NCBI RefSeq assembly: GCF_001866665.1
Contig: NZ_MLYO01000036.1
Span: forward strand, 212,101-276,100
DNA: 64,000 nt
Source: Streptomyces monashensis
GTDB taxonomy: Bacteria > Actinomycetota > Actinomycetes > Streptomycetales > Streptomycetaceae
Reading direction: 5' to 3'
Below, piece after piece: positions 25,958-35,440 of this stretch; position 1 is the stretch's first letter, and every line of letters begins with the position of its first letter. A program made the position numbers and the translations under genes. Under the pieces are notes generated by a model. The model had not been told where the DNA came from and searched no databases. It saw nothing but the letters and a program-made list of their open reading frames with translations.

Positions 25958-26028
25958 GGTCGCTCCTGAGTGTCGTACCTGCGCATTCGTCGGTCGATCC
26001 CACCCTATCGGCCCCGGGACACGGCGAA

Positions 26029-26057
26029 GGGCCCCGTCCGCAAGCCGGACGGGGCCC
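26029..26057 (-). terminator. Strong hairpin terminator at the end of the qcr operon
   Basis: 12-bp perfect stem GGGCCCCGTCCG / CGGACGGGGCCC with a 5-base loop, 27 bp after the qcrB stop. It separates the respiratory operon from trpD on the same strand. Confidence 0.8.
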
Positions 26058-26083
26058 CTCACCGTGGTGTGGCGACGCGGTGA

Positions 26084-27721
26084 TCAGTGGTGGCCGTGGC
26101 CGCTCGTGATCTCCTTGTACTCGTCGACGGTCGGCTTCGGGATCTGGTTGTCCTCGCCGTAGTAGGCGCTGGACAGCTTGGCCCGCAGCTTCTCCGAGGT
26201 TCCGACCTTGCGCCGGACCCCGTTCTCGTCGACCACCGGACCGATCTCGGCCGGCTCGTACTGGTGGTGCGCGGTGAGCGTGTGCAGCTGCTCCTGGCTG
26301 AGCGGCTCGTGCACCTCGATGAACTCACCGTGCGGCAGCCGCTTGATGATGCCGGTCTCGCGACCGTGCAGCACCTTCTCGCGGTCGCGGCGCTGCAGAC
26401 CCAGGCAGATCCGCTTGGTGACGAGGAACGCGATGACCGGTCCGACGAAGAAGAAGATCCGGACGAAGTAGGTGACGGCGTTGATCGACAGGTGGAAGTG
26501 CGTGGCCCACAGGTCGTTGCCGCCGCCGACCAGCAGCGTCAGGTACAGCGTCATCCAGGCGACACCGAGACCCGTACGGGTCGGGGCGTTGCGCGGGCGG
26601 TCCAGGATGTGGTGCTCGCTCTTGTCGCCGGTGACCCAGGACTCGATGAACGGGTAGACCGCGATGGCCACGAGGACCAGCGGGAAGATCACCAGCGGGA
26701 TGAACACACCCAGGACGAGCGTGTGACCCCAGATGTTGATCTCCCAGCCCGGCATGAACCGGATCAGGCCCTCGGAGAAGCCCATGTACCAGTCGGGCTG
26801 GGCGCCGGTGGACACCTGGTCCGGACGGTAGGGGCCCATGGCCCAGATCGGGTTGATCTGCGCGACCGCCGCGATGAACGCGATGACACCGAAGACCAGG
26901 AAGAAGAAGCCTCCGGCCTTGGCCATGTAGACCGGCAGCAGCGGCATGCCGACGACGTTCTTCTCGGTCTTTCCGGGACCCGCGAACTGCGTGTGCTTGT
27001 GGTAGAAGACCAGGATCAGGTGGCCCACCATCAGGCCGAGCATGATGCCCGGCAGCAGCAGGATGTGGATCGAGTAGAACCGGGCGACGAAGTCGTGACC
27101 GGGGAACTCGCCGCCGAAGAGGAACATCGACAGGTACGTGCCGACGATCGGCACGGACAGGATCGCGCCCTCCATGAAGCGGACACCGGTGCCGGAGAGC
27201 AGGTCGTCCGGCAGCGAGTAACCGGTGAAGCCGGTGAACATGCCGAGGACGAACAGCAGGAAGCCGAACAGCCAGTTGATCTCACGCGGCTTGCGGAACG
27301 CACCGGTGAAGAACACGCGCATCATGTGCACGAACATGCCGGCGAGGAAGATCAGCGCGGCCCAGTGGTGGATCTGCCGCATGAGCAGACCACCGCGCAC
27401 GTCGAAGGAGATGTGCAGGGTCGAGTTGAACGCCTCGGACATCAGCTGTCCCTGGAGCGGGACATACGAGCCGTGGTACACGACCTCGTTCATCGACGGG
27501 TGGAAGAACAGTGTCAGATAGACACCCGTCAGGATGATGATGATGAAGCTGTACATGCACACTTCGCCCAACATGAACGACCAGTGGTCGGGGAAGATCT
27601 TGCGCATGTTGCTCTTGGCCAGGGAGTAGATCCCGAGTCGGCCGTCGGCCCAGTCGGCGACGCGCTCGCCGGCCGGTGCCTTCCCGCGTGCGCGGGGGGA
27701 TTCGTTCGCTGCAGTACTCAT
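26084..27721 (-). CDS. qcrB: Cytochrome bc1 complex cytochrome b subunit
   Basis: Membrane quinol-oxidising subunit of complex III, 545 residues, the long actinobacterial form. Eight membrane segments; heme b ligands in HHWAALIFLAGMFVHMMRV and SIHILLLPGIMLGLMVGH; Qo-site motif PDWYMGF replaces the PEWY of other bacteria, as in other actinobacteria. The C-terminal 120 residues are a cytoplasmic extension. Its ATG overlaps the qcrA stop (ATGA). It works in the bcc-aa3 supercomplex that transfers electrons from menaquinol to oxygen. Confidence 0.98.
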   Translation of the reverse strand: MSTAANESPRARGKAPAGERVADWADGRLGIYSLAKSNMRKIFPDHWSFMLGEVCMYSFIIIILTGVYLTLFFHPSMNEVVYHGSYVPLQGQLMSEAFNSTLHISFDVRGGLLMRQIHHWAALIFLAGMFVHMMRVFFTGAFRKPREINWLFGFLLFVLGMFTGFTGYSLPDDLLSGTGVRFMEGAILSVPIVGTYLSMFLFGGEFPGHDFVARFYSIHILLLPGIMLGLMVGHLILVFYHKHTQFAGPGKTEKNVVGMPLLPVYMAKAGGFFFLVFGVIAFIAAVAQINPIWAMGPYRPDQVSTGAQPDWYMGFSEGLIRFMPGWEINIWGHTLVLGVFIPLVIFPLVLVAIAVYPFIESWVTGDKSEHHILDRPRNAPTRTGLGVAWMTLYLTLLVGGGNDLWATHFHLSINAVTYFVRIFFFVGPVIAFLVTKRICLGLQRRDREKVLHGRETGIIKRLPHGEFIEVHEPLSQEQLHTLTAHHQYEPAEIGPVVDENGVRRKVGTSEKLRAKLSSAYYGEDNQIPKPTVDEYKEITSGHGHH

Positions 27722-28776
27722 CCGCGCTCCCAGAATGCAGGACCGACGGGCTCCTCGAAGTCGCCGAGCGCCTCGAGGTAACCGTCACTGTCCACGCCGA
27801 TGCGCAGCTGCGGCAGGGCGTGGCCGGCGGGGCCGAAGATCACTCGGGCACCGTCGGAGAGGTCGAAGGTGGACTGGTGGCACGGGCACAGCACGTGGTG
27901 CGTCTGCTGCTCGTACAGCGAGATCGGGCAGCCGACGTGGGTGCAGATCTTCGAGAAGGCGACGATGCCCTGGTGCGACCAGTCGAGCTCGCGCTTGTCC
28001 TTGATGTTGTCCGGCTGCAGCCGGACGATCATCAGGGCCGCCTTGGCGATCTCGTTCTGGAAGTCCTCGCTGGTCTCCTCCAGGCCGTCGGGCTTGGCGA
28101 AGGTGAGCGAGCCGACCGCGACGTCCTCGGGGCGCAGCGGCTGGTTCGTGTTCATGTTGACCAGGCGCTTGCCCTTGGCCCACATGGTGTGCCGCAGCTT
28201 GTCCTTCGGGGCCGGGCCGAGACCGCCGAGCAGGAAGACGCCGGAGAGCGGCACCATGGCCATCGCGCCGAACATCGTGTTGCGGATCAGCTTGCGGCGG
28301 CCGAGGCCGGACTCGGCGGCACCCTGGCGGAAGTCGGCCATGACCTTGGCGCGCACCTCGGGCGAGGCCTCGATCGCGTGCCGGTCGTCGGCGACCTCCA
28401 CGTCGGACATCAGGGTGCGGGCCCAGTGGACCGCGCCCGCGCCGATGCAGAACAGCGCCACCGCGAGGGTCACACCCAGCGCGAAGTTCAGCGCGCTCAG
28501 GTGACCGATCGGGAAGACGAAGATCGACTTGTCGTGCGGGATCGCCAGGTACGAGGCGATGAAGGCGACGGTGGCCAGCATCGACACCGTGAACAGCAGG
28601 GCGACGACGCGCTCGGACCGCTTGGCGGCCCGCTCGTCGATGTCCTGGATCCGGTGCTCGTGCGGGGGCAGCCCCGGGTCGGCGAACGGGTTCTCCTCGT
28701 CCGCGACGCTTACGGCGCCGTGCGCGTGCTCCTGCTCAGCGGGCAGGTTCTCTTCTGGAATGTCTTGGCTACTCAT
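27718..28776 (-). CDS. qcrA: Cytochrome bc1 complex Rieske iron-sulfur subunit
   Basis: 352-residue actinobacterial Rieske protein. Three membrane segments (about 60-80, 95-115, 168-190) precede the cluster domain. 2Fe-2S ligands are in CTHVGC near 287 and CPCHQS near 307. The three-helix anchor and long acidic N-terminus are typical of actinobacteria, where the protein is built into the bcc-aa3 supercomplex and exported through a Tat-related route (GRRKLIRN precedes the last segment). It overlaps qcrC and qcrB by four bases at each end. Confidence 0.98.
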   Translation of the reverse strand: MSSQDIPEENLPAEQEHAHGAVSVADEENPFADPGLPPHEHRIQDIDERAAKRSERVVALLFTVSMLATVAFIASYLAIPHDKSIFVFPIGHLSALNFALGVTLAVALFCIGAGAVHWARTLMSDVEVADDRHAIEASPEVRAKVMADFRQGAAESGLGRRKLIRNTMFGAMAMVPLSGVFLLGGLGPAPKDKLRHTMWAKGKRLVNMNTNQPLRPEDVAVGSLTFAKPDGLEETSEDFQNEIAKAALMIVRLQPDNIKDKRELDWSHQGIVAFSKICTHVGCPISLYEQQTHHVLCPCHQSTFDLSDGARVIFGPAGHALPQLRIGVDSDGYLEALGDFEEPVGPAFWERG

Positions 28777-29585
28777 GACTTCTTGGCCTTTGCGGTCCGA
28801 GCGGCGACCCAGACGGCGACCACGATCAGCGCGCCGAGGCCGAAGATCCAGGCGAACAGACCCTCACTGACCGGCCCGAGGCCGCCCAGCTCCAGACCGC
28901 CCGGGTTCTCCGTCTTGTCGCCGTTGACCGCGTTCAGGTACGCGATGATGTCCTTCTTGTTCTTCGACGACATCGTGGTGTCGGGGAAGGACGGCATGTT
29001 CTGCGGGCCCGTCTGCATGGCCTCGTAGATGTGCTTCGGAGCGACACCCTCCAGGCTCGGCGCGAACTTGCCCTGCGTCAGGGCACCGCCCTTGCCGGTG
29101 AAGTTGTGGCACTGCGCGCAGTTGGTACGGAACAGCTCGCCACCCTTGGCGATGTCCGCGCCGTCAGGACCGTACTGGTCCTTGGTGGGGACGCTCGGGC
29201 CGGCGCCCAGCGAGGCGATGTACGCGGCGAGCTGGTCGATCTGCGTCTGGTTGTAGACGACCTTCTTGCGCGGGACCTGAGCGCCCTGCATGGTGGCGGC
29301 CGGCATACGGCCGGTGCCGACCTGGAAGTCGACCGCCGCGGCGCCCACGCCGACCAGGCTCGGGCCGTCGGAGGAGCCCTGGCCACCGGTGCCGTGGCAG
29401 CTGGCGCAGCCGACCTCGTAGAGCTTCTTGCCCTCTGTGATGGTCAGGGACTGGGAGGTTTCATCGGCCTGCGCCTTGCCCGCGGGTGCGAACGCGGCGT
29501 ACAGCCCCCCAGTGGCCGCCAGCGCGAGGAGTAGGACGACGACCGCCGCCAGCGGATGGCGTCGTCGTGCGGAGAGCTTTTTCAC
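28773..29585 (-). CDS. qcrC: Diheme cytochrome c subunit of the bcc complex
   Basis: 270 residues with an N-terminal membrane anchor (15-35), two heme c sites CASCH near 60 and CAQCH near 158, and a C-terminal membrane segment (about 242-262). Replaces both cytochrome c1 and soluble cytochrome c, passing electrons straight to the CuA centre of CtaC. Its stop overlaps the qcrA start. It starts 57 bp after ctaE. Confidence 0.98.
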   Translation of the reverse strand: MKKLSARRRHPLAAVVVLLLALAATGGLYAAFAPAGKAQADETSQSLTITEGKKLYEVGCASCHGTGGQGSSDGPSLVGVGAAAVDFQVGTGRMPAATMQGAQVPRKKVVYNQTQIDQLAAYIASLGAGPSVPTKDQYGPDGADIAKGGELFRTNCAQCHNFTGKGGALTQGKFAPSLEGVAPKHIYEAMQTGPQNMPSFPDTTMSSKNKKDIIAYLNAVNGDKTENPGGLELGGLGPVSEGLFAWIFGLGALIVVAVWVAARTAKAKKS

Positions 29586-29642
29586 GGATTACCCCGGTGT
29601 CAGGATCTTCAGCGTCGATGCTTCTGGATGCGGGAGGTCCCG

Positions 29643-30263
29643 CTACTTGATCAAGTAGATCGTGGCGAAGAGGCCGATCCAGACCACATCGACGAAGTGC
29701 CAGTAGTAGGACACGACGATGGCGGCGGTCGCCTGCTCGTGAGTGAACCTCTTGGCCATGTAGGTGCGGCCGAGGACCAGCAGGAAGGCGATGAGACCGC
29801 CTGTCACGTGCAGGCCGTGGAAGCCGGTGGTCAGGTAGAACACCGAGCCGTACGGGTCGGAGGACAGCGAGATGCCGTCCTTCTTCACCAGCTCGGTGTA
29901 CTCGTAGATCTGCCCGCCGATGAAGATCGCACCCATGATGAAGGTGACGATGAACCAGCCACGGAGCTTCTTCACGTCCCCGCGCTCGGCCGCGAACACG
30001 CCGAGCTGGCAGGTGAGTGAGGAGAGCACCAGGATCGTGGTGTTCGTCGCCGAGAAGGGCACATTGAGTGCTTCGGCCATGTGCTTCCAGTGCGCCGGAC
30101 CCGTCACCGATCGCAGGGTGAAGTACATCGCGAAGAGGGCCGCGAAGAACATCAGCTCGGAACTCAGCCAGATGATGGTTCCGACGCTGGTGAGGTTCGG
30201 CCGGTTGACCGACGGGTGCGCGTGCCCGGTTTCTACTGTCGTTGCTGTCGCCACGACCGACAT
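29643..30263 (-). CDS. ctaE: Cytochrome c oxidase subunit III
   Basis: 206 residues, five membrane segments, the short subunit III form. Conserved pieces: LSSELMFFAALF, TGFHGLHVTGG and YYWHFVDVVW. Part of the aa3 oxidase although the other oxidase genes are 2 kb away. It heads the ctaE-qcrCAB operon. The promoter lies in the 166-bp gap shared with the divergent receiver gene. Confidence 0.97.
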   Translation of the reverse strand: MSVVATATTVETGHAHPSVNRPNLTSVGTIIWLSSELMFFAALFAMYFTLRSVTGPAHWKHMAEALNVPFSATNTTILVLSSLTCQLGVFAAERGDVKKLRGWFIVTFIMGAIFIGGQIYEYTELVKKDGISLSSDPYGSVFYLTTGFHGLHVTGGLIAFLLVLGRTYMAKRFTHEQATAAIVVSYYWHFVDVVWIGLFATIYLIK

Positions 30264-30429
30264 TATGTCGGTCGCTTATCCCGCCCTCACTCCGGGGGGT
30301 GCCGTTCGGAGTGTTGCTCCCCGCCGAACCGGTGTTGACGTGGTGTTCATGGGCGCTTTGACCGGAGTAGGCTCCGCCCGAACGGCACTGTCCGTCCCGT
30401 CCGTACGACGCTGACGTCCCGGAGGAACA

Positions 30430-30831
30430 ATGCAGCCGACCGCCACCGTGCTGGTCTACAGCGACGACTCCAACACCCGCGAACAGGTACGGCTGGCAGC
30501 CGGGCGCAGGCCCGCTCCCGACGTCCCCTTGGTCGAGTTCGTGGAGTGCGCGACCCCGGACGCGGTGCTGCGCGAGCTGGACCGCGGAGGCATCGACGTG
30601 TGCGTGCTCGACGGCGAGGCCGTGCCGATGGGGGGCATGGGCGTGTGCCGGCAGATCAAGGACGAGGTGTTCAACTGCCCGCCGGTGCTGCTGCTGATGG
30701 GCCGGCCGCAGGACGCCTGGCTGGCCACGTGGAGCCGTGCGGACGCCGCGGTGACCCTTCCGGTGGATCCGGTGGAGTTCGCCTCCGCGCTCGCCTCCCT
30801 GCTGCGGCACAAGCGGCTGTTGAGCGCCTAG
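30430..30831 (+). CDS. Atypical stand-alone receiver-like domain protein
   Basis: 133 residues with a response-regulator fold and no output domain. Acidic residues near 11-12 (YSDDSN) and Asp near 59 in VCVLDGEAVP suit phosphorylation, but the conserved Lys-Pro near the end is replaced by LPVDP, so the usual Lys is missing. It may act as a phosphorylation-independent or altered receiver. GGAGG lies 4 nt before the ATG. It is divergent from ctaE, which suggests a link to respiration, but no kinase is near. Confidence 0.8.
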   Translation: MQPTATVLVYSDDSNTREQVRLAAGRRPAPDVPLVEFVECATPDAVLRELDRGGIDVCVLDGEAVPMGGMGVCRQIKDEVFNCPPVLLLMGRPQDAWLATWSRADAAVTLPVDPVEFASALASLLRHKRLLSA

Positions 30832-30837
30832 CGGCCC

Positions 30838-30860
30838 GGGGCGCGGTGGCCCCGCGCCCC
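30838..30860. terminator. Bidirectional terminator between convergent genes
   Basis: GGGGCGCGG / CCGCGCCCC with a 5-base loop, followed by a small GCCCC-TTC-GGGGC hairpin. It serves both the receiver gene and the L,D-transpeptidase gene. Confidence 0.65.
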
Positions 30861-30872
30861 TTCGGGGCACTC

Positions 30873-32135
30873 TCACTGTGCCGTCGGTGCGAGTCTCACC
30901 GTGTCCGCCGTCGACTGACCGGCGGTGGCTCTGCTTGTCAGGGCGGTGCCCTGGCTCCACTTCTTCCAGTCGACGTTCCAGTCGCCGAAGCCGTTGCCGA
31001 AGGGCTCCATCTGCTTGCCGTTGGAGTTGACGACCTGCACGATGTCGCCCTCGCGGATGTTGCCGAAGAACCACTCGGCGTTCGCCGTGCTCATGCCGGT
31101 GCAGCCGTGGCTGACGTTCGCGGAGCCCTGTGAGCCCACGGACCAGGGCGCGGCGTGCACGTATTCGCCGGACCAGGTCACCCGGGTCGCCCAGTAGACG
31201 TTCAGGTCGTAGGAGTCGGAGGTGCCCTCGGCGATGCCGATCGTGGTGCCGCGCATCCGTACGAGGTAGCTCTTGTTCAGGACGACCTTGACGCCGTTGC
31301 GGGTCTCGAAGCCGGGCCTGCCCGTGGTGACGGGGATCGATCTGATCGCCTGGCCGTTCTTGTAGACCGTCAGCCGGTGCGCGGCGGCGTCCGTGACGGC
31401 CACGACCCGGTCACCGGTGGTGATCTTCAGCGGCTTGGACGGACCGCCCCACAGCCGGTCGCTGATCTTGATGCCGTCCAGGTTGCTGTGCACCGTGACG
31501 GTGGTGTGGACGGGCCAGTACTCCTTGGGCCGGTAGTGGAGTTCCTTGCCGCTCACCCAGTACCAGGAGCCCTGCACGGACGGTGTGGACTCCACCCGCA
31601 GGGCGCGCTCGATGACGGCTCGTTGCGTCTTGTCCTTGATCTCCTGGTCGAGTTGGGCGGTGATGGGCTGTCCGACGCCGTACTCGCCCGAGTCCGGGCC
31701 GAGCGTGACCGTCAGCCGCTTCTTGGCCGTGGGCCTGCCGGTGTCGAACGCGAGGACCTTGCGGCCGGGCGCGCCGTCCTCGTCCTCCGTGCTCACCGTG
31801 ACCGTGTAGTGGGCGTTGGCGGCCAGCGGGGAGGTGCTGTGCCATCGACTGCCGTCGGCGGTGAGTTCGCCCGCCACATAGCGTCCTGCGGCGTCCTGGG
31901 CGGTCACGTCGGTGATCCGGCCCTCGCCGTCGTTGGCGGTGATCTCCAGGGGCTTGTCCGGGTCGGCCCGCTTTCCCGCACCGGCGGGGCCGCTGACGGA
32001 GATCTGGTCCGCCGCGTCGTACGGCTTGGCCGACAGGGGGTTGCCGTCCGAACCGCAGGCGGTGACGCCCACGCCGAGGGCGGTCACCAGCAGCGTGCAG
32101 CTGACGACGGTGCGGGTCCGCGGAGTGTGGTTCAT
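30873..32135 (-). CDS. L,D-transpeptidase lipoprotein with Ig-like domains
   Basis: Cell-wall cross-linking enzyme of 420 residues like mycobacterial Ldt proteins. Lipobox VTAC with Cys near 27, two Ig-like domains to about 270, then the YkuD catalytic domain with HGCTGMSTAN near 360, whose Cys is the nucleophile. Makes 3-3 links between diaminopimelate residues and resists penicillins. It lies between two respiratory operons but has its own start region; the strong hairpin after ctaF isolates it. Confidence 0.93.
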   Translation of the reverse strand: MNHTPRTRTVVSCTLLVTALGVGVTACGSDGNPLSAKPYDAADQISVSGPAGAGKRADPDKPLEITANDGEGRITDVTAQDAAGRYVAGELTADGSRWHSTSPLAANAHYTVTVSTEDEDGAPGRKVLAFDTGRPTAKKRLTVTLGPDSGEYGVGQPITAQLDQEIKDKTQRAVIERALRVESTPSVQGSWYWVSGKELHYRPKEYWPVHTTVTVHSNLDGIKISDRLWGGPSKPLKITTGDRVVAVTDAAAHRLTVYKNGQAIRSIPVTTGRPGFETRNGVKVVLNKSYLVRMRGTTIGIAEGTSDSYDLNVYWATRVTWSGEYVHAAPWSVGSQGSANVSHGCTGMSTANAEWFFGNIREGDIVQVVNSNGKQMEPFGNGFGDWNVDWKKWSQGTALTSRATAGQSTADTVRLAPTAQ

Positions 32136-32220
32136 ACGATCACGCTATGAGGTGTTGACCCCATTTACCCGGTACGTAACCCGTACGAGGGATCGACACT
32201 GCTCCATCTGAACGACGACA

Positions 32221-32264
32221 GCCGGAAGCCCGGACGCTCCCGATGGAGTGTCCGGGCTTCCGGC
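32221..32264 (-). terminator. Very strong hairpin terminator of the ctaCDF operon
   Basis: About 20-bp stem with one G-T pair and a CGAT loop; outer arm CCGGAAGCCCGGAC pairs with GTCCGGGCTTCCGG. Lies 16 bp past the ctaF stop and upstream of the transpeptidase gene. Confidence 0.9.
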
Positions 32265-32279
32265 GCGCGTTCTCGTGTG

Positions 32280-32678
32280 CTACTGGGTGCGGTTCTCACC
32301 GTGGTAGTACTCGAAGACCCAGCCGAACAGGCCGAGGATGATGAACGGGGCGGCGAAGTAGATCAGCCACCAGCCGACCGCGATGCTGAGGAAGGCGATC
32401 GCACCGCCGAAGCCCAGCAGCAGCGGCTGCCAGCTGTGCGGGCTGAAGAAGCCCAACTCGCCCGCGTCGTCCGCGACATCGGCCTCCTTGTCGTCCTGGG
32501 CGCCCGCGTCGACCCGCCGGGCGGTGAAGCCCAGGTAGAAGCCGATCATGACGCTCAGGCCGAAGGCCAGGAACAGCGCGGTGGTACCGGCCGGCTCCTT
32601 CGACCACACGCCGTACACGATGGCCATGATCAGGATGAAGACGCTCAGCCAGATGAACAGCCGACCCTGGATCTTCAC
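32280..32678 (-). CDS. ctaF: Cytochrome c oxidase subunit IV, actinobacterial type
   Basis: 132 residues with four membrane segments (about 7-24, 33-51, 84-102, 106-124) and an acidic loop between the second and third. A small oxidase subunit found in actinobacterial bcc-aa3 complexes. Its GTG overlaps the ctaD stop (GTGA). Confidence 0.95.
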   Translation of the reverse strand: MKIQGRLFIWLSVFILIMAIVYGVWSKEPAGTTALFLAFGLSVMIGFYLGFTARRVDAGAQDDKEADVADDAGELGFFSPHSWQPLLLGFGGAIAFLSIAVGWWLIYFAAPFIILGLFGWVFEYYHGENRTQ

Positions 32679-34405
32679 TTGCCGGCCTCCTTGCTGCCCG
32701 CGATGGCACCGACGCCGGAGTGCTCCAGCTGCTCCAGAGCGGCGATCTCAGGGTGGTGCAGGTCGAACGCCGGGGATTCGCTGCGGATCCGCGGCAGGGT
32801 GAGGAAGTTGTGCCGCGGCGGCGGGCAGGAGGTCGCCCACTCCAGCGAACGGCCGTAGCCCCACGGGTCGTCGACGTCGACCTTCTTGCCGTACTTGGCC
32901 GTCTTCCACACGTTGTAGAGGAACGGCAGGATCGACAGGCCGAGCAGGAAGGAGCTGATGGTCGAGACCGTGTTCAGCGCGGTGAAGCCGTCGGCCGCCA
33001 GGTAGTCGGCGTAACGACGCGGCATGCCCTCGGCGCCCAGCCAGTGCTGGACCAGGAAGGTGCCGTGGAAGCCGATGAACAGCGTCCAGAAGGTGAGCTT
33101 GCCGAGGCGCTCGTCCAGCATCTTGCCGGTCATCTTCGGCCACCAGAAGTGGAAGCCGGAGAACATGGCGAAGACGACCGTACCGAAGACCACGTAGTGG
33201 AAGTGGGCCACCACGAAGTACGAGTCGGAGACGTGGAAGTCCATCGGCGGCGAGGCCAGGATGACACCGGTCAGACCACCGAACGTGAAGGTGATCAGGA
33301 AGCCGGTCGCCCAGAGCATCGGCGTCTCGAAGGACAGCGAGCCCTTCCACATCGTGCCGATCCAGTTGAAGAACTTCACACCGGTCGGTACGGCGATCAG
33401 GAACGTCATGAAGGAGAAGAACGGCAGCAGCACACCACCGGTGACGTACATGTGGTGGGCCCACACCGTCACGGACAGACCGGCGATCGCGATGGTCGCG
33501 GCGATCAGACCCATGTAGCCGAACATCGGCTTACGCGAGAAGACCGGAATGACCTCGGAAATGATGCCGAAGAACGGTAGCGCGATGATGTACACCTCTG
33601 GATGTCCGAAGAACCAGAAGAGGTGTTGCCATAGCAATGCTCCGCCGTTTGCGGCGTCGAATACATGGGCGCCGAATTTACGGTCCGCCTCCAGGGCGAA
33701 CAGCGCGGCCGCGAGGACCGGGAAGGCGAGCAGGACCAGCACGGCGGTCAGCAGCACGTTCCACACGAAGATCGGCATGCGGAACATGGTCATGCCCGGG
33801 GCGCGCATGCAGATGATGGTGGTGATGAAGTTGACCGAGCCGAGGATGGTGCCGAAGCCCGACATGGCCAGACCCATGATCCACATGTCGGAGCCGACGC
33901 CCGGCGAGCGGACCGCGTCCGACAGCGGCGAGTAGGCGAACCAACCGAAGTCGGCCGCGCCCTGCGGGGTGAGGAAGCCGCCCACCGCGATGAGCGAGCC
34001 GAACAGGTAGAGCCAGTAGGCGAACATGTTCAGTCGCGGGAACGCCACGTCGGGCGCGCCGATCTGCAGCGGCATGATCCAGTTGGCGAAACCGGCGAAC
34101 AGCGGCGTCGCGAACATCAGCAGCATGATCGTGCCGTGCATCGTGAACGCCTGGTTGAACTGCTCGTTCGACATGATCTGCAGGCCCGGACGGGCCAGCT
34201 CGGCGCGCATGAGCAGCGCCATCACGCCGCCGATCAGGAAGAACGCGAACGACGTCACGAGGTACATCGTGCCGATCGTCTTGTGGTCGGTGGTCGTCAT
34301 CCACTTGACCACGACATTACCGGGCTGCTTGCGCCTGACCGGCAGCTCGTCCGCGTACGAGCCTGCGGCTGCCGCGGCACCCTGGGGTTCGTTGAGGATG
34401 CTCAC
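32675..34405 (-). CDS. ctaD: Cytochrome c oxidase subunit I
   Basis: Catalytic aa3 oxidase subunit, 576 residues, twelve membrane segments. Heme a and a3/CuB ligands: TMHGTIMLLM, WQHLFWFFGHPEVYI with the Tyr that cross-links to His, HHMYVTGG and HFHYVVFGT. GTG start overlaps the ctaC stop (GTGA); about 58 codons of longer frame lie inside ctaC. Reduces oxygen to water and pumps protons. Confidence 0.98.
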   Translation of the reverse strand: MSILNEPQGAAAAAGSYADELPVRRKQPGNVVVKWMTTTDHKTIGTMYLVTSFAFFLIGGVMALLMRAELARPGLQIMSNEQFNQAFTMHGTIMLLMFATPLFAGFANWIMPLQIGAPDVAFPRLNMFAYWLYLFGSLIAVGGFLTPQGAADFGWFAYSPLSDAVRSPGVGSDMWIMGLAMSGFGTILGSVNFITTIICMRAPGMTMFRMPIFVWNVLLTAVLVLLAFPVLAAALFALEADRKFGAHVFDAANGGALLWQHLFWFFGHPEVYIIALPFFGIISEVIPVFSRKPMFGYMGLIAATIAIAGLSVTVWAHHMYVTGGVLLPFFSFMTFLIAVPTGVKFFNWIGTMWKGSLSFETPMLWATGFLITFTFGGLTGVILASPPMDFHVSDSYFVVAHFHYVVFGTVVFAMFSGFHFWWPKMTGKMLDERLGKLTFWTLFIGFHGTFLVQHWLGAEGMPRRYADYLAADGFTALNTVSTISSFLLGLSILPFLYNVWKTAKYGKKVDVDDPWGYGRSLEWATSCPPPRHNFLTLPRIRSESPAFDLHHPEIAALEQLEHSGVGAIAGSKEAGK

Positions 34406-35361
34406 AGGTTGTTCGTCTCCCGGTTCTTCTCGTGGCTCGTCTGCGCGATGCCGGCGGGAATGTAACCGGTCTGCCCCTTCTTGGCGAGGTCCTTGAGGTG
34501 CGCCTCGTACGCTGCCGGGGAAACGACCTTCACGTTGAACAGCATCCGGGAGTGGTCGACACCGCAGAGCTCGGCGCACTTGCCGAGGAAGGTGCCCTCA
34601 TGGTTGGGGGTCACCTGGAACGAGTTGGTGTGGCCCGGGATGACGTCCATCTTCATCAGGAACGGCACCACCCAGAAGGAGTGGATGACGTCACGGGACG
34701 TGAGGACGAAGCGGACCGTCTTGCCCTTGGGGAGCCAGAGGGTCGGACCGGGGTTGCCCGTCTGCGGGTTCTTCGTGGCGGGCGTGCCGACGTCGTAGAC
34801 GCCGCCGGCGTTCGCCGGGAAGTCCTTCTTGAACCGGTCCGGAATGGCGTCCAGGTTCTTGTCGGTCTTCGCGTCGCCGGAGACACCGGGAACGTTCTCG
34901 ACGTAGTTGAAGCCCCAGCTCCACTGGAAGCCCACCACGTTGACCGTGACGTCGGGCTTCTTGGAGAGGTCCAGGAGCTTCGACTCGTCCCGGGCCGTGA
35001 AGTAGAAGAGCACCGAGATGATGATGATCGGGACCACCGTGTACAGGGCCTCGATCGGCATGTTGTACCGAGTCTGCGGAGGTACCTCGACCTTGGTGCG
35101 GCTGCGCCGGTGGAAGAAAGCACTCCACAGGATCAGGCCCCACACCAGCACGCCGGTGGCCAGCGCGGCAGCCCAGGAGCCCTGCCACAGGGAGAGGATC
35201 CGCGGAGCCTCTTCCGTGGTCGGGGTGGGCATGCCAAGGCGGGGGAAGTCCTTGTATGTGCAACCGGTTGCGGTCGCCAGGACCAGGCCCGCGGTCAGTG
35301 CCTGCAGCAGCTTCCGCCGCATCGGGCGCCGCGGCGAGCGGTCGGAGCCGTTGGGACTCAC
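34402..35361 (-). CDS. ctaC: Cytochrome c oxidase subunit II
   Basis: 319 residues. Lipoprotein-like leader ends ATATGC near 33, two membrane segments follow, then the CuA domain with CAELCGVDHSRM near 270 and an earlier His in VIHSFWVV. Takes electrons directly from QcrC. GTG start has GGGAAGG 6 nt upstream. First gene of ctaC-ctaD-ctaF, all joined by four-base overlaps. Confidence 0.97.
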   Translation of the reverse strand: MSPNGSDRSPRRPMRRKLLQALTAGLVLATATGCTYKDFPRLGMPTPTTEEAPRILSLWQGSWAAALATGVLVWGLILWSAFFHRRSRTKVEVPPQTRYNMPIEALYTVVPIIIISVLFYFTARDESKLLDLSKKPDVTVNVVGFQWSWGFNYVENVPGVSGDAKTDKNLDAIPDRFKKDFPANAGGVYDVGTPATKNPQTGNPGPTLWLPKGKTVRFVLTSRDVIHSFWVVPFLMKMDVIPGHTNSFQVTPNHEGTFLGKCAELCGVDHSRMLFNVKVVSPAAYEAHLKDLAKKGQTGYIPAGIAQTSHEKNRETNNL

Positions 35362-35440
35362 GTAGCGCCTTCCCGAGAGTCTCGCCCGCGCGGTCGGCTG
35401 CGGCCTTCTCGCTGGTCGGTCGCCGCCCTGCGGCGGGCAG

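Noticed and set aside
32221..32264. Small RNA gene
   Set aside because: The perfect stem next to the ctaF stop is fully explained as a terminator, and no promoter precedes it.
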